64,000 bases of DNA. Source: Candidatus Nitrosotenuis cloacae. GTDB taxonomy: Archaea > Thermoproteota > Nitrososphaeria > Nitrososphaerales > Nitrosopumilaceae. The position numbers were made by a program, and so were the translations under genes. The notes under the pieces are model-generated. The model searched no databases. It had not been told where the DNA came from and worked only from the letters and a program-made list of their open reading frames with translations. Below, piece by piece: positions 1 to 8,284 of this stretch. The DNA is taken from positions 1-64,000 of the forward strand of contig NZ_JAPPVQ010000006.1 in assembly GCF_026768455.1 (NCBI RefSeq), given 5' to 3'. Positions within the stretch are counted from its first letter, which is position 1. Each line of letters starts with the position of its first letter.

Positions 1-112
1 AGTTGGTCTGGGTTACCGGGGTAGTCGAGTTGGTCTGGGTTACCGGGGTAGTCGAGTTGGTCTGGGTTACCGGGGTAGTCGAGTTGGTCTGGGTTACCGG
101 GGTAGTCGAGTT
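1..112. repeat. 27-bp tandem repeat, four copies
   Basis: Four identical 27-bp units occupy positions 1-108, followed by the first four bases of a fifth. The unit is nine codons long and stays in frame in the minus-strand gene that crosses it, where it encodes the nonapeptide STTPVTQTN over and over. The identity of the copies at DNA level suggests recent expansion or homogenisation. The array may continue beyond the window edge. Confidence 0.95.
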
Positions 113-1075
113 AACAATGAGAACATTTTCAGAATTGGTGGTATTGACTATTGTTGACAGTGGTACCATTGTACCAACCTGAGTAGTCACATCATCTAAT
201 TGGTCCTCAATGGGGGGTGATTCCACTGTTACATCAGTAGAATTGTCGGTCTGCATCTCTTCGGCATGAGCATAATACGACGAAGATATGGACAACGGAG
301 TAATTACCATCGATGAAATTAGAATTAAAACGAAGATGGAGCATAAAATTCTCCTGTAATTTTGAATTGCTATTTTTGGATCTTCAGATCTTACGATGAT
401 ATAGAAAGCCGCAATGGCAGAAATGAAAAGAATGGTTGGAGTCTGTCGTTTAATCGAGTCGCCAACATTGTACACATCAGCAATGAAATCATTGTACGAC
501 GATTGGAATAGAACGGAGTCGAGTACCGGTTGCAGATTTATCCCATTAAGATTATGATTAGTGGAAGCTAATTTGATGAATGAGATTTTGTCAAAGTCAT
601 CATCAGAACTTTGAACTGTATTACCAGACAGGTATCCCACTATGTCACTGTATAGTGGCATGGTTGTACTATGAGACGATATGCCAACCATCTGTTCAAA
701 TTTGAATTTACGTTGGTTGAAGATTCTTTCAAGTATTGCTTGGTTATGGTTTTGTTTAAGGAGATAGATGTGATTGTCCGATCCGTCGTTATTAGATACC
801 GACACATCTTCTAAGATTACAAGTTTTGTCATATGATCCGAAACGGGTCGTTTGATCAGACTTAGAGTGATCTCTTGTTTTACGATCTGTAGTTTCTTTT
901 CCTCGAGATTTATTGTAAAGTCTTTTGTTAATTTTGCGTCAGATGATCTTTCCGTAAATGTCGGTGGAGCAGACTGTTTGTGGTACGGCGGCATTATGTC
1001 GCCGTATGATGAGCTGATCGTTGATGCAACTAAAACGAAGATTAACGATAGTGAAATTATTCTGGAATTTTGCAA
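1..1075 (-). CDS. Exported membrane protein with Thr-rich tandem repeats (3' end missing)
   Basis: An open minus-strand frame runs from a TTG start at 1075 to the window edge (358 codons seen). The start is supported by an AGAGGT Shine-Dalgarno sequence eight bases upstream and an in-frame TAA just before it. The protein begins with a signal peptide (MQNSRIISLSLIFVLVAS). A predicted extracytoplasmic region of about 185 residues follows, then two hydrophobic segments near residues 213-228 and 243-262, then a Ser/Thr-rich stretch ending in STTPVTQTN repeats. The second hydrophobic segment resembles the N-terminal signal peptide (QN-x-RI plus IFVL core and SISSSY), so an internal duplication or fusion is likely. 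The repeats look like a glycosylatable stalk. I recognise no family. Confidence 0.75.
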   Translation of the reverse strand, partial: MQNSRIISLSLIFVLVASTISSSYGDIMPPYHKQSAPPTFTERSSDAKLTKDFTINLEEKKLQIVKQEITLSLIKRPVSDHMTKLVILEDVSVSNNDGSDNHIYLLKQNHNQAILERIFNQRKFKFEQMVGISSHSTTMPLYSDIVGYLSGNTVQSSDDDFDKISFIKLASTNHNLNGINLQPVLDSVLFQSSYNDFIADVYNVGDSIKRQTPTILFISAIAAFYIIVRSEDPKIAIQNYRRILCSIFVLILISSMVITPLSISSSYYAHAEEMQTDNSTDVTVESPPIEDQLDDVTTQVGTMVPLSTIVNTTNSENVLIVNSTTPVTQTNSTTPVTQTNSTTPVTQTNSTTPVTQTN

Positions 1076-1410
1076 TTAATTGACCTCTTTAGAATTTGTG
1101 TGGCGATCTGCGAAAATGCCAAATTGGACAAAATCAGACGATCCAGCTGCAGCTACGGATGACGGACCATGTCCTGTGTTGACGGGTTTTCTGTCGCACA
1201 TTGTATGAATAATCATCCCAAAAAATCACATAAGACCTGAGGAATTTTTGAAAAGAAACAGATGCCAACATGGCAGATTATACTTTTAGCGATACCAATC
1301 TGGTTGTCAGATTTTTGACGTGGTTTTTCTAGAAATTAATCAAAAATTTGGCAAACAGAAAATAATTTTACAATTTACAAATTCAAAAAAACAGACAATA
1401 CACGATCGCA
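1076..1410. other. AT-rich intergenic region
   Basis: This 335-bp gap separates two minus-strand genes. Its left end carries the AGAGGT ribosome-binding site of the repeat protein. Its right end carries a T-rich tract (minus strand) after the racemase-like gene. A 30-codon plus-strand frame at 1116-1208 has no Cys/His motif or convincing start signal and I do not call it. I see no RNA gene here. Confidence 0.5.
1385..1391 (-). terminator. Poly-T terminator of the racemase-like gene
   Basis: About 20 bases past the minus-strand stop codon at 1411 the transcript would run through seven consecutive T residues. This is the usual archaeal intrinsic termination signal. Confidence 0.5.
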
Positions 1411-2205
1411 TCAAAAACTAATTTGATGCACTGTTTTCACTATACCTAGATTGTGTAATTGTGTTTGAAATATTTTTGCATTGCCAGAGCTAAAAATTTT
1501 CAGCGTGTTTCTTGCAGATGGAGAAAATAATTTGTGAGTAGCCACTTGTCTTGCAACTTTGTCTGCCGGATCTACAAACTTGACATCTGGAAATATTTTT
1601 TGCAGTATCGGAAGTAAAAATGGCAGATGGGTGCTAGACAGTGTGGCAACATCAACATTGTTGTCTCGAAATTTTGTATCAAGTGTGGAGACTATTTGTT
1701 TGTCACACAAATTTTGATCAGTAAGAAACTTACCTGACTCCACTAGCTCAACTAGATTACTTGAATCAACAATTGTAATTTTTATTTTGTTTCTACGATG
1801 CATCTTGACAAAATTACGTAACGCTGAGCTGTTTGCCACAGAACTTGTAACTAGGAGAGCTATCGAATTTGTTTTTGTGATTTCTTGTGCATCTTCTATC
1901 GGTGGTACTACACCCACCAGCGAAGTATCAGATAGAAACATGCTGTTGAATAATAATGACGGAGTGTTTGATCCTATTACAATTAGATCAGGATCAAATT
2001 TCTTACGCAGGTATGCAACTGTATTTTTAATTATTTTCTCAAGATCTTTTTGAGATTTTTTTCCGTATGGGAAGTTTTTTTGATCAGCAAAATAGATTAT
2101 GTCCGACTTTGTGTGCTTTTGAATTGCTTTAATTATTGATAATGATCCGAGTCCGGAATCGAAAACGGCTATTCTGCCCACACCCATTTGACCTCCAGAT
2201 GCCAT
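1411..2205 (-). CDS. Glutamate racemase-like protein lacking both catalytic cysteines
   Basis: The fold signature of the Asp/Glu racemase family is clear: VFDSGLGSLSIIKAI at the N terminus, a YFADQKNFPYGKKS motif matching YFGDTxxxPYGxKS, and two half-site motifs. Glutamate racemases use two cysteines, in CNTAS and GCTHxPxL. Here these read GSNTPS and SSTHLPFL, so both cysteines are serine. The normal two-base proton transfer is therefore unlikely, and the protein may be a binding protein or catalyse something else. Archaea of this group have no peptidoglycan. The ATG at 2205 is given as start, but a GGAGGT inside the first codons could serve a GTG at 2181 or ATG at 2187. It is divergent from the cdvB paralogue. 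Confidence 0.7.
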   Translation of the reverse strand: MASGGQMGVGRIAVFDSGLGSLSIIKAIQKHTKSDIIYFADQKNFPYGKKSQKDLEKIIKNTVAYLRKKFDPDLIVIGSNTPSLLFNSMFLSDTSLVGVVPPIEDAQEITKTNSIALLVTSSVANSSALRNFVKMHRRNKIKITIVDSSNLVELVESGKFLTDQNLCDKQIVSTLDTKFRDNNVDVATLSSTHLPFLLPILQKIFPDVKFVDPADKVARQVATHKLFSPSARNTLKIFSSGNAKIFQTQLHNLGIVKTVHQISF

Positions 2206-2262
2206 TTACATCTTGTCAGTTAAATTTACTCAACTGTTGATTATAATGCACTATATCCATTA

Positions 2263-2275
2263 AGAATTAAATTCT
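2263..2275. promoter_or_regulatory. Small palindrome before the cdvB paralogue
   Basis: AGAATT-A-AATTCT is a perfect 6+6 palindrome ending 12 bp before the ATG at 2288 and lying downstream of TATA-like sequences (TTATAATG, CTATATCC). In this AT-rich gap it could be chance, but its place at the probable transcription start would suit an operator. Confidence 0.3.
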
Positions 2276-2287
2276 AAATGGGTGCGC

Positions 2288-2938
2288 ATGACCAGCTTCG
2301 AGAAGAATTGGGCACGTCAAGACACGGCAGGTATAACAGAGAAGCTTCGAGACTCTGTTAAGCCACAAGGAGCATTGAAACCAAGAATACAGACAGCAGT
2401 CAACAAACTGCAGTTACAAATCTCCAAAATGGATTCAATGCTTAACAAATTGCACGAACGTGACGCTCAACTTTTTAAAAAGATCGTAGCTGCAATGCAA
2501 CAGCACAACACAAGCGCAAGTAAAGTGTTATCAAACGAACTAGCCGAGATACGCAAAGTCAGCAAGATGCTAGGCAATGCGAGAATGGCACTAGAGCAAG
2601 TACAACTCCGTTTGACTACAATTCACGACTTGGGCGACGCAATGGTTGCAATCGGTCCAGCAATGTCCACCATGAAGGGATTGAGATCATCGCTAGGAAG
2701 ATTCATGCCAGAAGCAGATGCAGAACTAAACGCAATGACTCAGACACTAGGCGGCCTGATGATGGATTCACTCGCAGGAGATGCATTCAACATGAACTCA
2801 GACGTCTCAAACGAGGAAACAGACAAGATCTTGCAAGAGGCATCAGCAGTTGCAGAACAGCAAATTGGGGAAAGATTCCCATCCGTACCCTCACCATCAG
2901 GACTTTCGTCCCAATCAACCTCTTCAACGTACGAGTAG
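2288..2938 (+). CDS. ESCRT-III-like cell division protein (CdvB paralogue)
   Basis: A 216-residue, highly charged helical protein of the Snf7/ESCRT-III family, which in archaea forms membrane-remodelling filaments for cell division or vesicle release. The core helices span roughly residues 25-160; a variable acidic linker and a Ser-rich tail follow. It is closely similar along its whole length to the product at 29408-30049: both contain KPxGALKPRI, ELAEVRKVSKMLGN-like and SLGxFMPEAD segments. I chose the ATG at 2288 over an upstream GTG at 2282 because MTSFEKNW then aligns with the MTNFQNSW start of the paralogue. A T-rich stretch after the stop (about 2957-2970) probably ends transcription. 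Confidence 0.85.
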   Translation: MTSFEKNWARQDTAGITEKLRDSVKPQGALKPRIQTAVNKLQLQISKMDSMLNKLHERDAQLFKKIVAAMQQHNTSASKVLSNELAEIRKVSKMLGNARMALEQVQLRLTTIHDLGDAMVAIGPAMSTMKGLRSSLGRFMPEADAELNAMTQTLGGLMMDSLAGDAFNMNSDVSNEETDKILQEASAVAEQQIGERFPSVPSPSGLSSQSTSSTYE

Positions 2939-3005
2939 AGTTTGAAGGCGAAAAGTTCCTTTTTGTTTTCTTAAAGTTTAAAGTTCATTTGCACAGCTAC
3001 GATGT

Positions 3006-3872
3006 ATGAATTATAACAAAATATTACTTGGTGTGCTGATCGCTTTATTGGTCATATTTGCATCATATTATATCACCAGTCAGAATTTAGCCTCAAAAAC
3101 TTCCAACACTGATCTAGATATGCAGACAGGTAAGAAAGAGATTCCCGTAGAAGGATCGCTTTTTAGAATATTTGTAGATGAGAAAGATCTGCAAGTAAAT
3201 CACGAAACCAAAGTCATCACGTATAGTGGAGCCCATTTTGAATTAAAGCCAGAACTGACTGATCTTTACTACAAAATTGGAGTTGTGAATCAGCCTCAGA
3301 ACAGTGTTGTCGTGTACCCGGTTTTTACCGAGGCTGCATACGGTAAAAACGGATTTTACGATTATTACAGAGGTGAGTGTGACTTGTCCTGCCTACAAGT
3401 CGGCATACCCACCAATTTTGATGGAGAGTATTCTTCGAGCAGAGCCGCGTTCAACTCACTACGTCTACTTGGATACGAATACATTTCAGACGTAGATATA
3501 GACAGAGATCCAGAAATTCTGAAGAAATATGACAAGGTAATTTTATTGCATAATGAATACGTCACTAGGAAAGAATTTGATGCAATAACACAGCATCCAA
3601 AGGTGATCTATCTCTATCCCAATTCACTATATGCCGAAGTTGCTTCTAATTATACAGAAAACACAATCAGTCTGATTCGTGGCCACGGATATCCATCGCC
3701 AGAAATAAGAAACGGATTCGATTGGGAATTTGATAATTCACAATTAGAGTATGATAATAGATGTGAAAACTGGGAGTTTTACTACATAGATAACGGTATG
3801 ATGCTAAACTGCTATCCCGAGTACGTGATATTTCGAGATTCTGCATTGCTAAGCAAGATAAAAGCCTATTAG
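3006..3872 (+). CDS. Membrane-anchored extracytoplasmic protein, unknown function
   Basis: A 288-residue protein with one N-terminal transmembrane segment (about residues 5-24, ILLGVLIALLVIFASYYI) and a long extracytoplasmic part. The middle contains LRLLGYEYISDVDIDRDPEILKKYDKVILLHNEYVTRKEFDAI, which reads like the alpha/beta core of class I amidotransferase-like or Rossmann-type domains that bind or monitor a small molecule. Four cysteines occur in pairs (ECDLSC near 125 and two near the C terminus), possibly disulfides. The catalytic triad of a glutamine amidotransferase is not visible. It converges on the glycosylase gene with a 4-bp overlap. I do not recognise a named family. Confidence 0.7.
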   Translation: MNYNKILLGVLIALLVIFASYYITSQNLASKTSNTDLDMQTGKKEIPVEGSLFRIFVDEKDLQVNHETKVITYSGAHFELKPELTDLYYKIGVVNQPQNSVVVYPVFTEAAYGKNGFYDYYRGECDLSCLQVGIPTNFDGEYSSSRAAFNSLRLLGYEYISDVDIDRDPEILKKYDKVILLHNEYVTRKEFDAITQHPKVIYLYPNSLYAEVASNYTENTISLIRGHGYPSPEIRNGFDWEFDNSQLEYDNRCENWEFYYIDNGMMLNCYPEYVIFRDSALLSKIKAY

Positions 3873-4531
3873 TTCAGAATGCTCTTTACTTCTGAAAATA
3901 TCTTGTTCCATTGATACCAGCTCAGTCTCCCAGTCTGTGTATTTTGTCTGCTTGGATGGTAGCTGCACAGAATCAGTTTATTTCCATATGAGAATCTGGA
4001 ACCGTGCGAGAATTTTTGATTTTTTATGTTCAAAATCTTTCTTAGTGCGTCAAATGCAATCTTGCCGAGGCAGACTATCACGGTAACATCTTTCAAAAGC
4101 AATATCTCCTGAACAAGATAGTCAGAACATGTACAGATTTCTTGATTGGATGGTTTGTTATCAGGAGGGGCACATTTTACTGCTGCAGTAATGTATGCAT
4201 TAATCAAAGCAAATCCATCGCCTACATGCTTGCTTGTAGGTTTTGTAGCAAATCCATTTTCAAATAAGACCCTGGACACCCAGTCTCCAGAACTATCTCC
4301 TGTGAACATCCTCCCAGTGCGATTTCCTCCATGTGCCGCAGGTGCCAGCCCTATGATTAAAAGTTGTGCGTGGAGATCTCCAAAGCCACTAAGGGGTCTG
4401 CCCCAGTATTTCTCCCCCTTGTGTCTCTTTACTTTTTCAACAGACACCTTACGGATGTAGGTTACAAGTCGCGGGCACTTTTCACACCGTATTATCTTTT
4501 TATTTAGTTTGGAAACAGAATTTACTTTCAT
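3869..4531 (-). CDS. Uracil-DNA glycosylase, family 5 (UDGb)
   Basis: Removes uracil, and in this family also hypoxanthine, from DNA to start base excision repair. The protein has the [4Fe-4S] pattern CEKC near the N terminus plus CTC-type cysteines after APPDNKPSNQE. Motif A reads GLAPAAHGGNRTGRMFTGD, with alanine instead of the polar catalytic residue of other families, which is the hallmark of family 5. The C-terminal motif SYHPSRQNTQTGRL is also typical. At 220 residues it has the usual length. Its ATG overlaps the stop of the upstream secreted-protein gene (ATGA), so the two are probably co-transcribed. Confidence 0.9.
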   Translation of the reverse strand: MKVNSVSKLNKKIIRCEKCPRLVTYIRKVSVEKVKRHKGEKYWGRPLSGFGDLHAQLLIIGLAPAAHGGNRTGRMFTGDSSGDWVSRVLFENGFATKPTSKHVGDGFALINAYITAAVKCAPPDNKPSNQEICTCSDYLVQEILLLKDVTVIVCLGKIAFDALRKILNIKNQKFSHGSRFSYGNKLILCSYHPSRQNTQTGRLSWYQWNKIFSEVKSILN

Positions 4532-5322
4532 CTGAACTGCAAAGATGGTCCACGTTTTACTTTAGAGAACAATATTAACGATGCAATAGACAGAAACAAG
4601 ATGATCATTGGTATTCCAAACTCCGGTAGTGAGCTGTCAGGTGAATATATTTCCCCCCAGTGATTGGGACTAGGCACAAAGTTTTCCACAGTCAAGTTTT
4701 GTGGGTATGTGTAGATTTTTTTTGTATGAGCATCATATATGGCAAAGTAAAAACCATACATGCTCTCCCTTCCTAGAAGATCAGTTGGTATTTTGAACTC
4801 GTAGCTTGGGTGTGGTACGGGAGTATACCTGTCATTGGTATCGGACATGGTACTGACTGCTACGAATCCTTCAGGATTTTGGATTTTCCCAAGGAAATTA
4901 TTCTTGGCAGAGTAATGTCCTCCCTGATAGGCAAAACCGCTTCGTCCCCCAAGTGAGGTCATAAAACAGTAATCATCCAAATCAGCTTTGGTAGACTTGT
5001 TGTTCTTCGCATCAAAGCAGATAATTGCATGGTCGTTCATAGTGTTCAGATTATGATCTGTTATCGGATCCAAGAATACATAGATGAAGTCTCCCTGATG
5101 TGCACTCCTTAGCACAATGCTGGTACCATCGTCATAAGAATATGTATTAAGACTTGAAGCCTTCCACTCGTATTCAAAGGTCCATTTGCCGTCAAAAATT
5201 ATCTTGTCCATTGTATTTGATACTGTTATTGGGATTGGTTCGTAGGCGTGAACCATAGTAAATCCGAAGAGTGCCAGCACGATAATTGATACTAACAATT
5301 TCAACACAACGTTTTTAGTCAA
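4528..5322 (-). CDS. Exported protein with PEFG C-terminal sorting signal
   Basis: A 264-residue secreted protein: signal peptide (residues 1-26, KLLVSIIVLALFGFTMVHA), a beta-rich body with ITVSNTMDKIIFDGKWTFEYEWK resembling DOMON/CBM9-like carbohydrate or haem binding domains, then PEFG followed by a hydrophobic helix and a basic tail (KVKRG). That tripartite end is the PEFG-CTERM signal described for Thaumarchaeota, which an archaeosortase is thought to cleave and anchor to the envelope. It precedes the uracil-DNA glycosylase in an apparent two-gene operon, although no functional link is obvious. Confidence 0.75.
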   Translation of the reverse strand: MTKNVVLKLLVSIIVLALFGFTMVHAYEPIPITVSNTMDKIIFDGKWTFEYEWKASSLNTYSYDDGTSIVLRSAHQGDFIYVFLDPITDHNLNTMNDHAIICFDAKNNKSTKADLDDYCFMTSLGGRSGFAYQGGHYSAKNNFLGKIQNPEGFVAVSTMSDTNDRYTPVPHPSYEFKIPTDLLGRESMYGFYFAIYDAHTKKIYTYPQNLTVENFVPSPNHWGEIYSPDSSLPEFGIPMIILFLSIASLILFSKVKRGPSLQFR

Positions 5323-5421
5323 AAAATTAAGATATATTCTTGGCTAAGTCAGGCGATGGAATTAGGTAAAGTTCCACTTCGGCACCATTTTGTTCAAAAA
5401 AATTCCATAATCGCTATATAG

Positions 5422-6126
5422 ATGAAAAGGAACAGACTGTTAATGAAACCTAACACAACAACGTTAGTGCTTGGAGTGTCTTTAGCGGTAGTTACGGGTT
5501 TGTTTAGCTCTACTATTTTTGGTACGATGGGCTCAACCAATCTCGATAGTACCAGTCTTGGCACTGCAGGCTACATCACAGGACATGTAACGACAACACT
5601 GACAGACGCAGCAGGCAACATCAAAGAGTATAGACAGTCAGATAATCAGATTGTCAACACCGGCGAAAGCTGCGTGACAAAACTGTTGTTTGGCGCTGCA
5701 GGTGGAGACACGGTTGCTTCAGGTGTATGTACTGGTGAATTCAACGATGGATTCAGATACATTGGAATTGGCAACTATACAACAAGTGTCAACGGCACAA
5801 ACACTGCACTCGGACAAGAATATAGAAGCACATCAGTTCCAAGCCTAGCAAGAGGAGTAGGTAGCGTAGTAATGACCAACTCTACTGGCACGGACGGAGC
5901 AACAGTATCGTTCGGAAAAGCTGTAATCTCTAGAACATTCACATGTTCACACTGTTCAATACCACAGGTTGTTGCAGAATCCGGACTCTTTAACGGAACA
6001 AGTGTAAACAACACACCAATGTTCGCAAGACAGACATTTACTGGAATCACCATGAACAATGGCGACTCACTCACAGTGCAGTGGACCATAAATGTCGGTG
6101 GAACAACCAACGCATTAACACCATAG
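5422..6126 (+). CDS. Secreted protein, unknown function
   Basis: A 234-residue exported protein with an N-terminal hydrophobic segment (TLVLGVSLAVVTGLFSSTIFG) and a Gly/Thr/Asn-rich beta-like body containing four cysteines (CVTKLLFG, VCTGEF, CSHC). It ends in a regular strand-rich LTVQWTINVGG. It may be an envelope or surface-fibre protein; the family is not recognised. The first ATG (5422) follows TATATAG too closely for that box to drive it. The ATG at 5443 (MKPNTTTLVLG) lies about 25 bp after the same box and would be a leaderless start, so the shorter form is possible. Confidence 0.65.
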   Translation: MKRNRLLMKPNTTTLVLGVSLAVVTGLFSSTIFGTMGSTNLDSTSLGTAGYITGHVTTTLTDAAGNIKEYRQSDNQIVNTGESCVTKLLFGAAGGDTVASGVCTGEFNDGFRYIGIGNYTTSVNGTNTALGQEYRSTSVPSLARGVGSVVMTNSTGTDGATVSFGKAVISRTFTCSHCSIPQVVAESGLFNGTSVNNTPMFARQTFTGITMNNGDSLTVQWTINVGGTTNALTP

Positions 6127-6178
6127 TCCTAGTATCTTTTTCTTTTTTATTTTATTTTAAACTATTGTAAAATATGCG

Positions 6179-6943
6179 CTAGCTCTTCTTTGCCTTTCTG
6201 TACCCGTGGCTGAACGTCTTGTCGTATAGTTTGGAATACTCGTACGACTTGGGCTGTATCACATCCCCGATCATCACTATGGCGGTGCGAGTTATCTTTT
6301 CTGCCCAGACCTTCTTTGTAATGTCCTGCAGGGTTCCGGTAATTACCTTCTGGTCGGGCCAGCTTGCCCTGTACACAACCGCGACAGGAGTCGTGACAGG
6401 ATACCCCCCCTTGACTGCCTCCTTTACTATATCCGACAGCAGCTGGACGCTCAAGTAGAACACCATGGTAGCCTTGTGCCTTGCCAGCTCGCTTATCTGC
6501 TCCCGCTTTGGCACCTTTGTGCGCTTTTCTGCGCGTGTAATTATGATAGTCTGAGTTATGCCAGGCAAGGTAAGCTGAAGCCCGAGCGCAGCCGACGAGG
6601 CCAGAAACGACGTAACACCAGGTATAACCTCGCACTCTACTCCCTCCTTTTTGAGATTGTCAGTCTGCTCCCTGATTGCCCCGTATATGGCAGGATCCCC
6701 GTCATGGAGCCGCACCACCACCTTGCCCTTTTTTGCATTATCACATAGAATCTCAAATATCTCCTCGCGAACCATTCCCGACGCGTCGTGCATCTTTGCC
6801 TTTTTGCACATCCCAAGTATTTTGTCAGGTATGAGAGAGCCAGAGTACACTACCACGTCCGCCCTTTGCAGGACTTTCTTTGCCTTTACCGTGATGAGAT
6901 CCGGGTCCCCAGGTCCGCACCCAGCAAAATACACCTTATACAC
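6179..6943 (-). CDS. cbiF: Cobalt-precorrin-4 C11-methyltransferase
   Basis: A SAM-dependent corrin-ring methyltransferase of the anaerobic cobalamin pathway. The tetrapyrrole methylase signatures are present: GCGPGDPDLITVKA at residues 9-22, VVYSGSLI typical of CbiF/CobM, RLHDGDPAIYGAI in the SAM pocket and a VIPGVTSF motif. Length (254) is normal. The start overlaps the end of cbiL by 8 bp, making it the last gene of the membrane protein-cbiT-cbiL-cbiF operon. Confidence 0.93.
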   Translation of the reverse strand: MYKVYFAGCGPGDPDLITVKAKKVLQRADVVVYSGSLIPDKILGMCKKAKMHDASGMVREEIFEILCDNAKKGKVVVRLHDGDPAIYGAIREQTDNLKKEGVECEVIPGVTSFLASSAALGLQLTLPGITQTIIITRAEKRTKVPKREQISELARHKATMVFYLSVQLLSDIVKEAVKGGYPVTTPVAVVYRASWPDQKVITGTLQDITKKVWAEKITRTAIVMIGDVIQPKSYEYSKLYDKTFSHGYRKAKKS

Positions 6944-7655
6944 GCTTTACCACCATTATCGAGAAATATTTCGTAGTCATCGTGGACTCGTTGACATCGC
7001 CCAGCCTCATCTTTCTTACTATCTCGTTTGGGGTGCCCAGGTCCTGCCCTATCGCAAATAACGAATCGTCGGAAAACCCCGACTCTTTTAGCAGAGCAAT
7101 CACCTGATCAAAATACCTCCCGTCCTTTAGAAATATCATAGTGTCGCAGTTCTTTGCAGTCTCCTTGACCCTTGACAGGTCGTAACACGACGGTATGACT
7201 GCCATGGTCTCTGCACCCTCCGCAAGACTGATCCCGACCTTTGATGCAAACGTAAACATCGAGACTATTCCAGGTATGACTGAGATCTTTATCTCCGGGA
7301 ACTTGAGGTGCATCTCGCGATCCAAGTATATCCACGTGCTGTACAGGTACGGATCACCCACCGTAAGGTACACCACCTTTTTTCCAGACATCACCTTTTG
7401 CGCAAGAATCTTTGTGTTGTTCTCCCATGTCGACTCTAGCGTGTCCTTGTCCTTTACCATCGGAAACACCAAGTTGACAATCTCCGGCTTTGACTGGCCG
7501 ATAAGTGATTCCACCACAGACAGTGCAATGCTTGGCTTTCCCTCCTTTGCAGTCGGGCACGCAATTATCTCCGCGGACTGGATGGCCTTTACCGCCTTTA
7601 CGGTCAAAAGCTCCGGATCCCCAGGACCGCAGCCGACGCATACTAGTTCGTGCAT
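6936..7655 (-). CDS. cbiL: Cobalt-precorrin-2 C20-methyltransferase
   Basis: Adds the C20 methyl group, the first committed methylation of the corrin pathway. It contains the methylase motif GCGPGDPELLTVKAVKAI and the CbiL/CobI-specific YLTVGDPYLYSTWIYL, followed by VIPGIVSMFTFASKVG. Length is 239 residues. It is the third gene of the four-gene minus-strand run, overlapping cbiF by 8 bp and separated by about 40 bp from cbiT. Confidence 0.93.
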   Translation of the reverse strand: MHELVCVGCGPGDPELLTVKAVKAIQSAEIIACPTAKEGKPSIALSVVESLIGQSKPEIVNLVFPMVKDKDTLESTWENNTKILAQKVMSGKKVVYLTVGDPYLYSTWIYLDREMHLKFPEIKISVIPGIVSMFTFASKVGISLAEGAETMAVIPSCYDLSRVKETAKNCDTMIFLKDGRYFDQVIALLKESGFSDDSLFAIGQDLGTPNEIVRKMRLGDVNESTMTTKYFSIMVVKRV

Positions 7656-7694
7656 GTTATGACAAATTTTTTCCTAGATAAAAGCGAATGCACG

Positions 7695-8282
7695 CTAGTT
7701 TTTTGTAGCAGATATTATGGTTACCGGGTTTCTTGCAAGCATCATGGTACCGGTGGATGTCTTTTTGCTTTTTGAGATGGTGACCTGCGTGATGTCTATA
7801 TCGGAAAAATCCATCTTGTATATCACGTCCAGCACGGAATAAAGCGTCTCTATCAGTATGACGCCGATTACAATTCTTGCGCCCCGCTTTAGCTTCTCCT
7901 GGCACAATCGTAGTATCTCCTGCGTGTCGCCGCCCGTCCCGCCGATGAATACGGTGTCCGCATCAGGCAGACTTGGGATCCTATCCTTTGCGTCAGACAA
8001 AATGACCTCCACATTTGACACGCCAAACTTTGCAAGGTTCTTTTTTGTAAGCTCCACCGCCTTTGGGTCTATGTCCACCGCATAGACCTTGCCTGCGCCC
8101 ACCTGGAGCGCCGCCTCTACTGTGATGGAGCCGCTGCCGCACCCTATGTCATATACGATGTTTCCTTCAGACAGCCTTGCCTTGCTTATCTGCACGGCCC
8201 TTGCCTCCTCCTTTGTTATCGGAACATCCTCAGTTCTGTCAAAATATTCGTCAGGTATTCCAGGGGTGCGGTACTTCCACAT
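7695..8282 (-). CDS. cbiT: Cobalt-precorrin C15-methyltransferase (decarboxylating)
   Basis: A class I SAM methyltransferase that methylates C15 and decarboxylates the C12 acetate of cobalt-precorrin. It starts with the CbiT signature [24 protein letters not shown], followed by the SAM-binding [15 protein letters not shown] and acidic loop AVDIDPKAV. The typical [11 protein letters not shown] segment follows. At 195 residues it is a stand-alone CbiT, not fused to CbiE. It begins only 2 bp after the membrane-protein gene ends, so translation is probably coupled. Confidence 0.93.
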   Translation of the reverse strand: MWKYRTPGIPDEYFDRTEDVPITKEEARAVQISKARLSEGNIVYDIGCGSGSITVEAALQVGAGKVYAVDIDPKAVELTKKNLAKFGVSNVEVILSDAKDRIPSLPDADTVFIGGTGGDTQEILRLCQEKLKRGARIVIGVILIETLYSVLDVIYKMDFSDIDITQVTISKSKKTSTGTMMLARNPVTIISATKN

Positions 8283-8284
8283 GT

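Noticed and set aside
1-112. Tandem 27-bp units that might be read as a CRISPR array
   Set aside because: The units are contiguous with no variable spacers and stay in frame with a long exported protein on the minus strand.
1116-1208. Short plus-strand frame in the AT-rich gap
   Set aside because: It lacks a convincing promoter, ribosome-binding site or motif.
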